Shown here: positions 1 through 11,922 of the stretch, piece by piece | How positions within the stretch are numbered: position 1 is the stretch's first letter | Layout of the letters: the number at the start of each line of letters is the position of its first letter | Origin: Membranipora membranacea | Taxonomy: Eukaryota > Bryozoa > Gymnolaemata > Cheilostomatida > Membraniporidae | NCBI GenBank assembly: GCA_914767715.1 | Contig: OU612074.1 | Span: 14,618,062-14,682,061 of the forward strand | Reading direction: 5' to 3' | Length of the DNA stretch: 64,000 nt | The notes under the pieces: generated by a model | What the model was told of the DNA's origin: nothing | The model's input: only the letters and a program-made list of their open reading frames with translations | Databases searched by the model: none | Position numbers and translations under genes: made by a program

Positions 1-574
1 GTCTCATCCTCTGTACAATCTAGTTTTTAACACCAATCCAATAATAACCTCATGTAATGCCTAAAAATTCAGACCCAGACGCTGTTGTACCACTAAACTC
101 CAGTGCAGTTTTTTTAATTACTTTATGAATTTTTACAACAACAATTTTATGCACAACTGATTTACACCGAGAGCTGTCACATACATACTTTTCTTTATCA
201 TCCTCGCCATGATATTGTACGTAAAAATACCAATCAATCAATGAATCATACTCGATAGGGGCGGGACATTACCAAACTGACCAAACTAACTTACAAGTTT
301 GAGGTTTCTAGACCAAAAATTAAGCTAAACGTCAAATATCAGCCTTTTTTAACGAAGTCGTTTGATGTATAGCAGTCAATCAAAGCTCCACGATTGCGCT
401 GCTTTTTAAACATAATCAATTACAGGCAGCCAAGCATGATTGTCAACAAAATCTCATTGAAAGAATATAGAGTTATTTTATCTAATTTGGGAATTTCCAT
501 ATTCAGTGTTTTCACATTATATGGGATTCCCTGGTTTTGTGGGTAATCTAGGGTGATCGAACAACATACACCGG

Positions 575-620
575 TGGCCGTCGTGCGGGGGGTGGGGGGG
601 GGGGGCAAAAGTCTGGGGGG
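575..620 (+). other. G-run block, possible G-quadruplex
   Basis: Several runs of six or more G lie within 45 bases on the plus strand (around 587-612 and again at 614-619), separated by short spacers. Such an arrangement can form a G-quadruplex. It lies outside any recognised exon. Confidence 0.5.
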
Positions 621-1132
621 CTCAGACTACATGTATGGTATGTTTTTGACTTAATTGTAATTAATTGACGTGATTAAATGTGGCTTTTTAGTTTATATTT
701 TTGTCCATTTTTGTTCACTAAAACATTCAGTTAATTATAATTGTAAGAAGTCAGTTCTATTTTCCAAGCCCTAGTCAATCCATTAATTAACATTTCATCG
801 ATTTTTTTATAGCCAATTATAAAATGTCAGATACATAAGCAAGGCAATCATCAACACCAGCATCGTTAACTCAATAAATGAAGACATTTGAAAAGTATTC
901 CCAAGCCAGATTTTAGCATGGAAGGCAGTTTTCCGTGTTTTTTAATCTCAAAGCAAGAAAACAAACCCATTCCTCCTCAGATCATTTATAATAGTTGTTA
1001 AACATTTTTTCCGTCCCCGCTCCAAGAGAGAGAAATAAAGGCCATATTTGTTACCAAGCTGTGTAAAGTTTGCAATAAGGCAGATAACAGCACACATAGA
1101 GCACCAATTATAGCTCCCAGTATACTAATTTG

Positions 1133-1196
1133 ATTTTGGCAGAATTTGAACCCAGTACCTCAGTGCGGGTTGGAGGGCAGGTGCTCTGACCAACTT
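1133..1196 (-). repeat. tRNA-derived SINE-like fragment
   Basis: Read on the minus strand this contains a tRNA-like A-box region (GTTGGTCAGAGCACC) followed about 30 bases later by a B-box-like GGGTTCAAATTC. No paired acceptor stem is seen, so it is better read as a SINE head or tRNA relic than as a tRNA gene. It lies just upstream of the first receptor exon. Confidence 0.45.
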
Positions 1197-1220
1197 CTTG
1201 AATATACATTTTTGTTTTAG

Positions 1221-4200
1221 CTCTCGTATGGCTCCAGTTCTCCCGCACTGTCAGACAGGAAAAGATTCCCAACATTTTTCAGGACACACCCCTCAGCAAC
1301 TCTGAATAATCCGACAAGGCTGATGTTGTTTGATAGATTTAACTGGACTAGGATCGCAACAATTCAGCAGACAGAGGAAGTTTTCACTTCTGTGAGTATA
1401 GAGACTCAGACTCATATTTATTTATCATTTTTATTCAGCACCTGCGCCTCAGAACCACACTTTGACATATTGTGCCAATATTATTGATAGGTCTGCTCAA
1501 AAAAGTTAATAAGCGCCGGCAATTCTAGAGCTCTCACTACAATGGATTTCCCTTTGCTGCTAAATATAGAAAGCCATAGTAGATCATACGGAAGGATTAA
1601 AATTAAATACAAATAATTCACTGATAATCTTTTGAATAATATGGTGTCCGGCAAAGCAACTCATCCATGATATGTTTGCATGGATTTTTTTTCAGACCAT
1701 AAAAGACCTTGAGGAGAGGATAAAGCAGTATTCAGCAGAGTCAGACCAGCCGATCGAGATAGCTGTCAGACAAAGCTTCCAGACAGACCCAACAAACGCA
1801 GTCAAGAGTCTCAAGCGGCAAGACGCTAGAATTATAGTCGGGGTGTTCTATGAGGATATGGCTAGGAAAGTATTCTGTGAGGTTTGTTATTTCTAATAAT
1901 TCTAGACCTAAAATAATATAATTTAACTATTTAGGAGGCGCATGTAAATCGCCATTAGTATGTCTCATTTATTGAATCTCAAATATGTCTGTTGGTGTCA
2001 GCAAAATTGTATTCATCCAGCCACAATAGAACCGTCAGAAATTGTGCCTTGCAAAAGTTGGTGGCAAGGAAATATATGGAGAATTATATGCACAGAGGAA
2101 AAAAAGACATTTCTCTTTAAAAACGGCTGATGTAACCAGTGCATAAACACTAAATGAATTGTATGCTTGACGCTAAGTTTGAGTTTTGAGTAATGATAAT
2201 TGTATTTTATTCTACCCGTAGGCTTACAAGCAGGGATTGTATGGTAAGAAACATGTATGGTTGATAATAGGTTGGTATCCTGACTCATGGTACACTAAAC
2301 CTGATGAGAACATAGACTGTACACCAGAGCAGCTTAAAATTGCACTTGAAGGTCATCTCACCACCGAGGTCGTACAGTATAACCTCAACGAAACCATTGT
2401 GACCAAAGCAGGCATTGTAAGTTTTCTGATGGAGCAATTGTTGCACATATCTGTCTAGCAATATAATACAATTAAACTACTTCCACCCCCTCGATCTCAC
2501 CTCTTAACGTCTGTCAAAATACTTGAATGTTAAACTGCCAATCTGAAACTAAATTATAGTCAAATGCATTTATTATTGTAACACAAAGATAAGAAGTTGC
2601 CTCTGGCATTCAAGATTTTAAAAGTCTGCACAGAGTCAATCTTTACCAACAAAAATAGACATGGCAACCGAAATTACAAGCCCAGATTGAACTAGGGCTA
2701 GATTCAAATAGCAAATCACATTGAGATTGTATTCGGTTATTGACAGAAAACAGAAGATTTCAGGGAGAGACTGGAAACAGAACTAAACAACCAGGGGCTC
2801 GGAAAAACTCAATCTCTGACCAGCGTAAGTGTATTTGTATACCAGTGTAAGTGTATTTGTATACCAGTGTAAGTGTATTTGTATAATCAATCTTTGACGA
2901 GTGTAAGTGTGTTTGTATAATCAATCTCTGACGAGTGTAAGTGTATTTGTATAATCAATCTCTGACGAGTGTAAGTGTATTTGTATAATCAATCAAGATA
3001 CTGCACCATGCATTATTTTAAGACATCAGTCTTTTGGAGGCGCTCCTGAGAATTACCCTCTCTGTTATGTAGATGAACCCTTAAGCACAGTCCGTCCAAG
3101 TTCAAATCCAAGTGGACTCATTGCGAAATCTTTTTGACTATTTTGTATTGTAATGCAAGACTGCGGATGAATTCTCGGTTATACAATTATGGCTGACACA
3201 ATTAGGACATGTTCGATTGTCTTCTGTTTTACATAATATATCCCCATATTTTTTAGGGCCGTAGTTCTAGGTGAGGCAGGGAGGCACTGCCTCCTCTAGA
3301 AAACTAAATACAGTGGCATAAAAACACTATAATTGAATAGTCCATGTCAGAATCAGCTCCTCTGGGATTTCCATCTGCTCATTGTATGGCTTAAATTGCT
3401 TGGGGAGGAGGTTACTGGTGTTGCTTTGGACTTGCCTCAGACTTTTGCCTCCTCTACCATTTTTTCTAACCTACGGCTCTTTATTTAGCTGGCAGGGTAC
3501 GTTGAAGCGCCTCTGGCCTACGACGCTGTCTGGGCTTTGACCCTGGCATTAGAGAATTCCATCAAAGATTTGGAGCAGATTGGAAAGTCACTAGAACAAT
3601 TCAACTACAAAGATAACGAGATAAAAGATATTCTTATGTCATATCTCAACAGAACAGACTTTGAGGGAGTTTCCGTGAGTTTGGTTTAGCCTATGGATGG
3701 TTTAACCAGTAAATTTGATTTCATTTAGTTATATACCATTTCAGTCGGATAAACATTTACAATGACCAGAGGATTGAGGCACTTTTAGTACAACCAGTGG
3801 CATAGGATAGCTAGAATAGCTTAGGCTACTAACTGACTCACCTAATGATTTAACAGCCTCTTTTCTGTCAAAATACTTGGGAATGTTCGGTTAGGGTTTT
3901 TATTTCAAAGCATCTTGTCTCTTGCTGTTCCTGAGCTTAAAGGTTGAACCTACATTAAAATTCAAATGTGGCAAAGACCAATGTCGAGTTGACTTTAGCA
4001 ATCTTACGAAAGAGTTATGTTATCAGCTGATTCACCTAATCAAACAACAGCCTCTTTCATGTCAAATGACTTCGGTATGTTAGGTTAGAGTGTCGATTTC
4101 AAAGGATATTGTCTCACCTTGCCCCTGAAACTAGAGCTTTGACACAAGCAAGAATTGTGTCTTCATGAGAGAAGGTCACGTAACCCTTCATTGTATGAAA

Positions 4201-4950
4201 ATAAAAACAGGAACATTTGTATGAAGGTGTAGAATGTCAAAGATGTCAGAGCAATCACCAGACAGTGTAAGGGAATGACCCAGTTGGCATCGTGTAGAGG
4301 TTTAAGAAGTATAGCAGGACTTAAAATAATAGAGGTCCTCTGTATGTACAACAACATTTTACACACAGATAAAGGAACCCTCCTGTATGGTATAGCTCTA
4401 TACAGGAGGACGCTTTCATCAACCACTGCAGCTCTTGTAACACTATGCTTCACGCTGTGTTAAAGCTGTCAGTAGTTGAAAAGTGGCACTAACGACTCGG
4501 AACCCTAGTCGTCACAATAAAAAGCCTCTTCCTAGCAGCACCTTTGTTCAGTCATCGTCTACATAGACGGACAGCAACATTTTGCAATTATCCCAATGAA
4601 GCATACAACAGCATATAATTTAGGCCTTATCTAAGATCGGATCCTGGAAAATACTTCCTGATCATATCTGCGTAACACTTTATCAATTTTAATTTCGTTG
4701 GCTTGGCATAATATTTTACTCAATGATACGGATGTTTGAAAAATCCATTGGATCGCAACATGAAGATGATATTTCTCACGGTAATGATGTTTTATGTTAT
4801 TTCTGAAGGGCCAGGTATCGTTCACATCGACAGGAGATCGTATCTCCAAAACTCAGATTGAGCAGATGCAAAATGGGACTTATGAGGTCATAGCCGTGTA
4901 TAACTATATCAACTCAGAGCTCGACTGGAAGGACACCGACCACTGGCAAG
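1221..4950 (+). other. Venus-flytrap ligand-domain exons (mostly second lobe)
   Basis: Six exons (1221-1391 to 4809-4950) encode about 320 residues of the periplasmic-binding-protein-like bilobed domain of GABA-B receptors. They start at the [10 protein letters not shown] turn and end at the KDTDHW segment just before the membrane domain. The first five exons are in phase 0; the sixth ends in phase 1. There is no Cys-rich domain between this domain and TM1, as is usual in GABA-B receptors and unlike mGluRs. Confidence 0.85.
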
Positions 4951-7900
4951 GTGCAATTAATGAATTCTTGATTGGGAATTTTAAGTGTAAAGGTTTGCTT
5001 CAACAACAAAAAAATTTGCACAGATGGCTAACACAAAGATATTTGACCAGAGGTTTTTTAAGTTTTATGGGTAAACTGACCAGGATAACAAAGTTTAATA
5101 TTAACACAACACACAATCAGCTCATTCTAGAGTTGTTACGTGTATCACAAGTTATGAAACTTGAAATTCAGTCGATTGAATATGGTAAATTCTTTTCTTA
5201 AAATTTTAAAATGAATGTACACACCGACACTTATATCATCCTATAATTATAATGACTTGTCTCCTAATACCTAAAAGTAGTAAAGTATTCGCAGAAGGAA
5301 ACGATCCCTCTTTCACGCAGGTTTGAAATCCAGAAGTTTATGGCTGGCTACAATTTACACGTCCTCTTTACTTTATATAGGACTCAAAATCCTTGGCTTG
5401 TGAAAATTTGTGCAAGCTTACTTTAGGTTCCCTTAAAATAGCTTAGCTGAATGCTAGGTTAAATTTACTCCTCTATAATACTGTTAATCAATGCGGTGAT
5501 AAAAACATAATCTATCGCGTCTCTATTCGCAGGAGGTAAGCCACCAGCAGATCGTACACTGATACTGACTAAGCTGAGAGAGATCTCCAAGCCTCTGTTC
5601 TATGTGATGCTTACACTGGCTTGTGTCGGGGCTCTGTTGACACTTATAAGTCTCATGTTCAATGTCTGCTCACTAAGATACAGGTAAATATGATATGGCA
5701 CAACAGCAGGATGTCCAAGTAAATTAAGTTTGATCCAATTTGTCTTTTTGAATTTCGGGTCACTCCCTGTCTAGCTGGTGGCCCAAAAGGGTAAGTCCTA
5801 ATGCAGCAAGCAAACTAGATTAAATCTAGGGCAAAAATGGTAGTTAGTTACTGAGAACATGCAAGATAGTGTCACTGCTGAGTTCCACCGCTTTATTGCT
5901 AAACACCATGTCAATATGTGGCGTTGAAAGACATGGATTAGTTTTTTTAATGTTAGAGTTATTATGGTTTCCGTGTTTAACTCAAATTTACTTGAGACTC
6001 ACTGTTGCTCTTTTTTTGGCCCCTTTCAGTGATACTTTGTGTTATATAATCTGATTCTTTATATTGATGGATAAATTTTCATAGAAATCCCTACCCTACA
6101 AGGCTCTTTTAATAACTGTAAGGTGAAAAGAAACCTTACCTTACCTCTACCTCTATGGGGTTTGCCCGAATTGATAGTAGAGGATGATTGATAACAGAGC
6201 CAGTACCTGCAGCCAGGGTACCATTTCATCCATAAATTTTCCCTGGGACACACCTTATTGTAAAAGTTGTACTAAAATCGCTGTCAAAGTTATATTTATC
6301 TGTGACCAATTATTCAACTTTACAGTATAATAGCAAACTCCCTACCCGTACTGAACTCACAGATAGCTATTGGCTGTGTGATGTGTCTGGCTTGTGTTCC
6401 TCTGTTTGGACTGGATGGCGCCTGGTTTGGTGAGGCTGAACTGGAGAAAAATTATAACCTTATGTGTCAGGTATGCCAAAAACCAATAAATGCCTAGGAG
6501 TTGTCACCCTATTTTACGATGAAGGGCAACTCCAGAAGTTTGCGCCTTTAGATAATCATAATCGAGAAGCGATGCTGTATGTCCCGTAGGGTGTATTAGA
6601 CGCTATTTAGTGGCACAACTTGATCTTAATTCCACATTGGACATTTTTTGCTTGACAACCCTCCTAGAATTGGTTGCCTTAGCTTCTACACTAAAGCACC
6701 GATAAAAACAGCCCCGAATTAGGATAGACCTGTAGTTAATCATTCCAAGCAAACTGCTAGATAAAATTGATGTGAAAAAATCTAGTCGGAAAAGGATTAA
6801 ATGAGACGATGATTCAAAAGCTCCCAAGCCGGACATTCCTATAAATCTCATGCTTATGAAACCAATTGGCTCTGATTGGTTGGTGGAGAGAAATTTCCCA
6901 CCCATCAGCCAATCAGATCAAAGCAATCACATTGGTTAGGCTAAAGACGCGTTGTATTATGAGTAACTGATCAGTCTTCCTGTAATTAGTTTGAATTATG
7001 ATGATTTAGGTACGGACATGGATGTTAGCATACGGATTCACAAACTCCTATGGCGCCATGTTCATAAAAATCCTGTACAGCTGGAGAATTTCTAAGATTG
7101 TCAAGTCGACAGCGAAGGCTCAGTCAACTAAAGTCATCAATGAAATTGTGAGTTAAAGCTTTTAGCTGGCATCTGCTCCCAAGAATTCCCACTTTCCAGA
7201 AAATTTTGAAATGTGTTTGCCTTAAGGGGAGGCTACAATATACAATATGTTTCGGTTGTATCATAAATAATGTAACACTTTTCTCAAAAAACAGCGCATG
7301 ATATTTGCTGGTGGTCGTAGATAACTTCCTATATCATCTCATGAGGATGTGCACTGTCTCTAAAAATATGCATGGTAACAAAGCAATGCATCCCCTATTC
7401 ACTCACCAGTTCAAAATTACACGATGAACGTATTAATGTAATGCTTCTAAATATTACAGCTGACAATGGTAACGGAATTACAGTAATTTAGTGTTTTCTT
7501 CTTTTTTCGATTCAATGTTGTATCTTAATTCTTACCTTATAAGTTTGCAAACTTCCAACTTTCTTCTTTTGCGACGTTGTGTAAACAACTTTACTTCTTC
7601 ATGCTCACCAAAACATTAGTGCATGGTTCCATTGTTTCTTATTTTCTCTTCACAGCATTAACTGAAAAGTGACTTATTCCTATGCTTATCTAAATCTTGC
7701 CACATTTTCCTGGTAATGAGATCAATTCAACTGCTGTATTATTGGGTATACTATTTTACTTAAAAGCTATAGTAGTAGCATAGTGCTATAGTGCTCAAAC
7801 TCTGCTCATATTGTTGTTGGAGGGTGCATATCATTAATTTCCACCTTCGACTAAGATGGTTGGTGATGGGAAATAGCCAAGCCTACAACGACCCACACAA

Positions 7901-10900
7901 TTGATCTTCTTCTAAAAAATTGAAATCTCTCTGAAATTCAAGGAATTATTCGATATTAAGTTACTATTTTACACAATATTATTCCGTTTGATATCTAGAC
8001 AATCCCATTATTCGATAATTTTGCTCATACCCTAGCTGAGAAAATATGAGGTAGATATAAATTTAGCTAATTTTGGGAGCTTTATGTAAGCTAGCACTAA
8101 ATATTCACTAGCGGAAGTGGGAATCAGTAACCTGCCCTGATGTGGCAAACTTTAATACTGTTTTCAACAGGGTATATCAAGTAGTTTCAGTTTCTCAAAT
8201 TTCTAATCTCTCTCCAGCCGGTACCGATGTGGGAGCCTTACGTGATGCAGATAGCACTGTTACTGATTGACAGTATTCTACTCTTCTCCTGGTATTTCGT
8301 TGACCCCTTGACCCGTACAGTAGAGCTGTTTCCTGAGGAAGCTCCGCCCACAGATGAGAGTCATATGGATATAATGTATGAACCTCAGCTGGAGCACTGC
8401 TCGTGTAACAACATGAACATATGGAAAGGTAACATGTCAGGTCCAGCTTTTTAAACTCACTGACATTTGCTAGCAATCATGCAATATAGTATAAAATATC
8501 CTTTATTAATCCAACCAGTATATCATGTGGGACCGATCGATGAGGTTGTTATTTACCTAAGATATGCATGAATAATTGTTTGTCTCAGTCAGGTAAAAAA
8601 AATTGTAAAAATAATGGCACTAAAGATGACAATAATATGTTATCTTATCTTATCAAATTTAAAATTAGTCAAGCGTGTTGAACAGCAACCGATTTTTGTG
8701 ACAAAGATATAATTATTATTTTACTTCATCCCGACTGAATTGAACAGATATGGTGGGGATCCATTTTTAGTTCTGGAAAATGACCATTTATGGGCGTAAA
8801 TTTGTAGGTGTGATGTATGGATACAAAGGATGCCTGCTGGTGATTGGATTATTTTTAGCCTATGAAACTAGAAGCGTGAAGATTAGGAAGATAAACGATC
8901 TAAGATTTGTGGCTATGGCAGATTACAATGTGGTGGTGAGTCTGTTTTCAAATTAGACTTTTAGCTGCATTTCCGAAGCTCCAGGTATTCACTTTGCAAC
9001 TGTTTAGAATTAGATCATCAGAACTATGTCATAGACACAGTGAGAGTTTCAAAACCTCCATAAGAGGTTAACAACCACTGGTTTTTTGAGCTTATTTTCA
9101 AATTCAATGTGATCTACCCATGTAGCCAACGATTACCCTATTATAGTAATGGTGAACAGCAAGTCACTCAATCCAATGGGCTGTGCCTTTGGCAAATGTG
9201 TTGTCTCTGATTGGCTGGTGGGAGTTCTTTACCATGTGAGAACAGATTTTAACACAATTTTCACACATATAAGTGTTTTTCATATCACCCAGGTCCTGTG
9301 CCTTATTGCCGTGCCGGTGACTATAATAATACCTAATCAGCAGAACGCCAGATTCGTGTTTATCAGCGTAGCTATAATACTTAGCTGCTACCTCACCATA
9401 GGTCTCCTCTTCATACCAAAGGTAATGTAATCTAGATCTTTGTCGTAAGTTTCTTTGCAAAGCATTCATGGGGCATATCAATGAAAAGGAGCCAAAATAG
9501 CTATCTGATTGTAAGACCAAATGAGCATTAATGTTGAGCCAAGTGATATCAGTATGCTGCTTCATAAGCGTCGCTCATTCTTATTGAAAAGTCCCTGAAT
9601 TAATGTGACAACACTGGATCCCCTTTGCCCAAACTCTGCCCAGTTTGCTGGTAGTAGCATTCAATTATCGATATCCGTAGCGAATTGGGACTACCAGCAA
9701 TGTTTGCAGAACAGAACATAAACATGAAATTGTCATAATTTATTCTGTCGGCTCTGAATATTAATGATTCACGCAGAATATATCCAGCTCTAGTTAGCAC
9801 TCACTTACTTCAGACCTAATCTCGGTCCTGCGACGAATATCTGTATGCAGCATGAATATTATTTTGTGTTCAGATGGTGCCGATACTGAGTAAGAGATTA
9901 GATATGGACGAGGAGGAAACTCAGAAAAGTCTTATCCATCATGAGAATGAGAAAAGATATGAGCAGCTAAAAGAAAGAAGTGACTCCCTCAAACAAGAAA
10001 TATCTCAGGTATGAATAGGAGAACACTGGGGCTTAATTTGCAAATCATTGTAGTGATATACTCAGTTCAGAGAGAAAAGATCCATTTTCAATAATGGGGA
10101 TCCCTGCGTATTTTACTGAAGATGAAAGATTGGATGTTTTATAGTTGAAGAAAAGATTTGGTCAGTTTGAATGAACCCTGAAGACAATTATTTTCCTGTT
10201 TCGAGGCAAAATTAAGAGAAGATGACCATATACCAATGCTGGCGTAGCTCTTCTGATTTAGGTTGTTTTATGTCCAGTCAATCGGTCGCTTTGAATAATT
10301 TATTCTATAGATGACAGTTTTAAAATTGAAGATTGCTCTGTTTTCTCCGGAGAAGTTGATATTGCAAAAACAGATTTTAGTTTAGCATTCGATCACAAAC
10401 GATTTCAATAAATTTAATGAGATAGACATCCAGTAGAGACCACAATATTCATGAAAAATTATTTATTTGATTAAGGGGCAAGCTACTGACTACAAAAACT
10501 CCATATCATTTGAGATAGGATTTGGATTCACAGTAGAGAATTCAATAATTCAATACTTTAGAACGTCTGAATGATAAAACAAATTTCACTTCCTAGGAGC
10601 ATCAGACCATACCTATGTTTGAAGATATTGCTATAACACATCACACACGGGTCCTTTGATTATTTATGCCAAGGTTTGATAATAACATAATATTAATATT
10701 ATAATATAATATATTCAGAATAATATTTCATCATCCTACTTACCATGTATTATGTACCATCCTACACTCATATGTTTTATTCAAGTGGTTTTTCTATATC
10801 TATCTGAATGATGTGAGGTCAACAAATTATTTTTAAATTTACTTTAATTAGAAAACCTCAATACATTAAATAAATTAATGTATTATTTACAGAAGGAGAA

Positions 10901-11922
10901 AAGAATAAGAGAGCTCCACGGTATGCTACAGAAAAAGTTTTCAGCACAAGTCAGCGCTGCTCATGATGACAGCAGAGCTTCCGACAGCGCATTCAGTGAG
11001 GTATGAGTTATGTAGGTGAAAATCAGCAATGGTCCTATACCGGAAAAATAGATAGCGCTGCTCATGATGATAGCAAAGCAGCCCACACATACTACTTAGG
11101 TCTAGTTAGGTCTTGCAGGGCGCTTTGACTTGAACTATGTAACAGCAGTCGTACCAATTATCAGAAAATGGATTTTGCTCAAATTGATACAACAATTTAA
11201 TTAAACTTATACAACTGTTTTGATTTGCAGTCTGCTAAAGTGAAAGTAACTTTTTATCAATTGAATTTATGGCTACAGCGAATTGATGATTGTATCTAAA
11301 TTAAAAAACACAATTTAATGAAGTTGAACTTTTAACTCTGTTTTTGTCCAGCTCACCAAGTTATGGTCAAACTTGGACAAAGAAAGACTCTTCCTAGATA
11401 AATGTGAGATTTCCATGTATGTAGCAATAACAGTAAACTAAAATTGACGATCTCAGATACCTCTTACTAAACACCTCAGCACAGACAAACCCCTGCAATA
11501 TTTCACAAACAAATGATAGATTTTACTCATCAAACCAAACCGTCTCACTTGCACACATATTCAAGACACTCCATCAATGGTGACGGATTTTGCTACAGGC
11601 TAATGCTCAAACTTCTACTAGTGTGCTTGACTTGCTAGCATTGTTACAAGACAGCAGTTCTTCTCAGGTATCATCTAATGACCAAATTAGGACGACCTGG
11701 CCAATGTGTTGGCTCTGATTGGTTGGGTTCACTCCATGCAACCAATCAGAGCCAAGTCACATTGGTTAGGGTTAACCCTCCTCTCATGCAAAGCAATAAC
11801 AGTAAAACCCATTCTTCCTATCTTATTTCATTTTTTAATTTCAGGAAGGGTCAAATAATGACAGAATGCAAGAATTATCAGAAGCCTCGAATGCCTCAAA
11901 AGCTAATCAAAATCACAACTAA
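1221..11922 (+). CDS. GABBR1-like: GABA-B receptor subunit 1-like (family C GPCR), 5' end missing
   Basis: Metabotropic GABA receptor-type plasma-membrane GPCR. Exons: 1221-1391, 1696-1881, 2222-2416, 2747-2824, 3489-3674, 4809-4950, 5533-5683, 6326-6470, 7010-7147, 8218-8428, 8808-8935, 9293-9421, 9874-10008, 10893-11000, about 11352-11432 (uncertain), 11599-11667, 11845-11922 (stop TAA); about 750-776 codons. All joins keep frame at GT/AG sites. Hallmarks: [10 protein letters not shown] and FFRTHPSAT in exon 1, [27 protein letters not shown], then QLEHC before TM5, [14 protein letters not shown] and a leucine-zipper tail. Residues used for GABA in bilaterian GABA-B1 (Tyr of the FYE motif, Trp of IGWY, Glu of EAPLAYDA) are present. 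The N-terminal lobe and signal peptide are outside the window or unrecognised. The RSRR retention motif that follows the coiled coil in vertebrate GABA-B1 is not seen. The 11352 exon has a weak donor (GTAAAC) and could instead end the protein at TAA 11439-11441. Confidence 0.9.
2825..2997 (+). repeat. Minisatellite repeating the exon-4 5' splice site
   Basis: The true donor of exon 4 (AGC|GTAAGT at 2825) is followed by five further copies of GTAAGTGT(A/G)TTTGTATA, giving GTAAGT at 2825, 2847, 2869, 2903, 2937 and 2971. The first two units are 22 bases, the later ones 34 bases. The longer units also contain a copy of the last exon bases (TCAATCTCTGACNAG). Using donors 2 or 3 would shift frame, and later ones pass an in-frame TAA, so only the first gives the expected protein. 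Confidence 0.9.
5533..9421 (+). other. Seven-transmembrane domain exons
   Basis: Exons 5533-5683 (TM1), 6326-6470 (TM2), 7010-7147 (TM3), 8218-8428 (TM4 and extracellular loop 2 with QLEHC), 8808-8935 (TM5, ends NVV) and 9293-9421 (TM6 and TM7, ends FIPK). The loop-2 Cys in QLEHC and the Cys at the TM3 start (LMCQVRTW) match the conserved family C disulfide pair. Confidence 0.88.
6850..6952. repeat. MITE-like palindromic repeat (CCAAT...ATTGG family)
   Basis: An imperfect fold-back sits in the intron before exon 7010-7147: CCAATTGGCTCTGATTGG on the left and a matching CCAATCAGATC...CACATTGG on the right. The CTCTGATTGG core recurs at about 9208 and in the fold-back at 11690-11775, which suggests a small dispersed family inside this gene. 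Confidence 0.55.
9874..11000 (+). other. C-terminal coiled-coil exons of the GABA-B-like receptor
   Basis: Exons 9874-10008 and 10893-11000 encode an acidic linker (DMDEEETQ) and then a heptad pattern with Leu/Ile at a/d positions ([26 protein letters not shown]). This aligns in place with the GABA-B1/B2 heterodimer coiled coil. The residues that follow ([15 protein letters not shown]) lack an RSRR retention motif. Confidence 0.8.
11690..11775. repeat. MITE-like fold-back in 3' intron of the receptor gene
   Basis: The left arm CCAATGTGTTGGCTCTGATTGG pairs with a right arm CCAATCAGAGCCAAGTCACATTGG around a short loop. It is the same family as the copy at 6850-6952 and lies between the last two receptor exons. 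Confidence 0.65.

Larger units (their letters stand above)
1..1220. other. Upstream/intronic sequence of the GABA-B-like gene, no coding exon recognised
   Basis: No exon of the missing N-terminal lobe of the receptor could be recognised here. The stretch is AT-rich, with a G-run block at about 575-620 and a tRNA-like repeat piece at about 1133-1196. It ends in a pyrimidine-rich acceptor (TTTTGTTTTAG) directly before the first recognised exon at 1221, so at least its right part is an intron. Confidence 0.6.
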
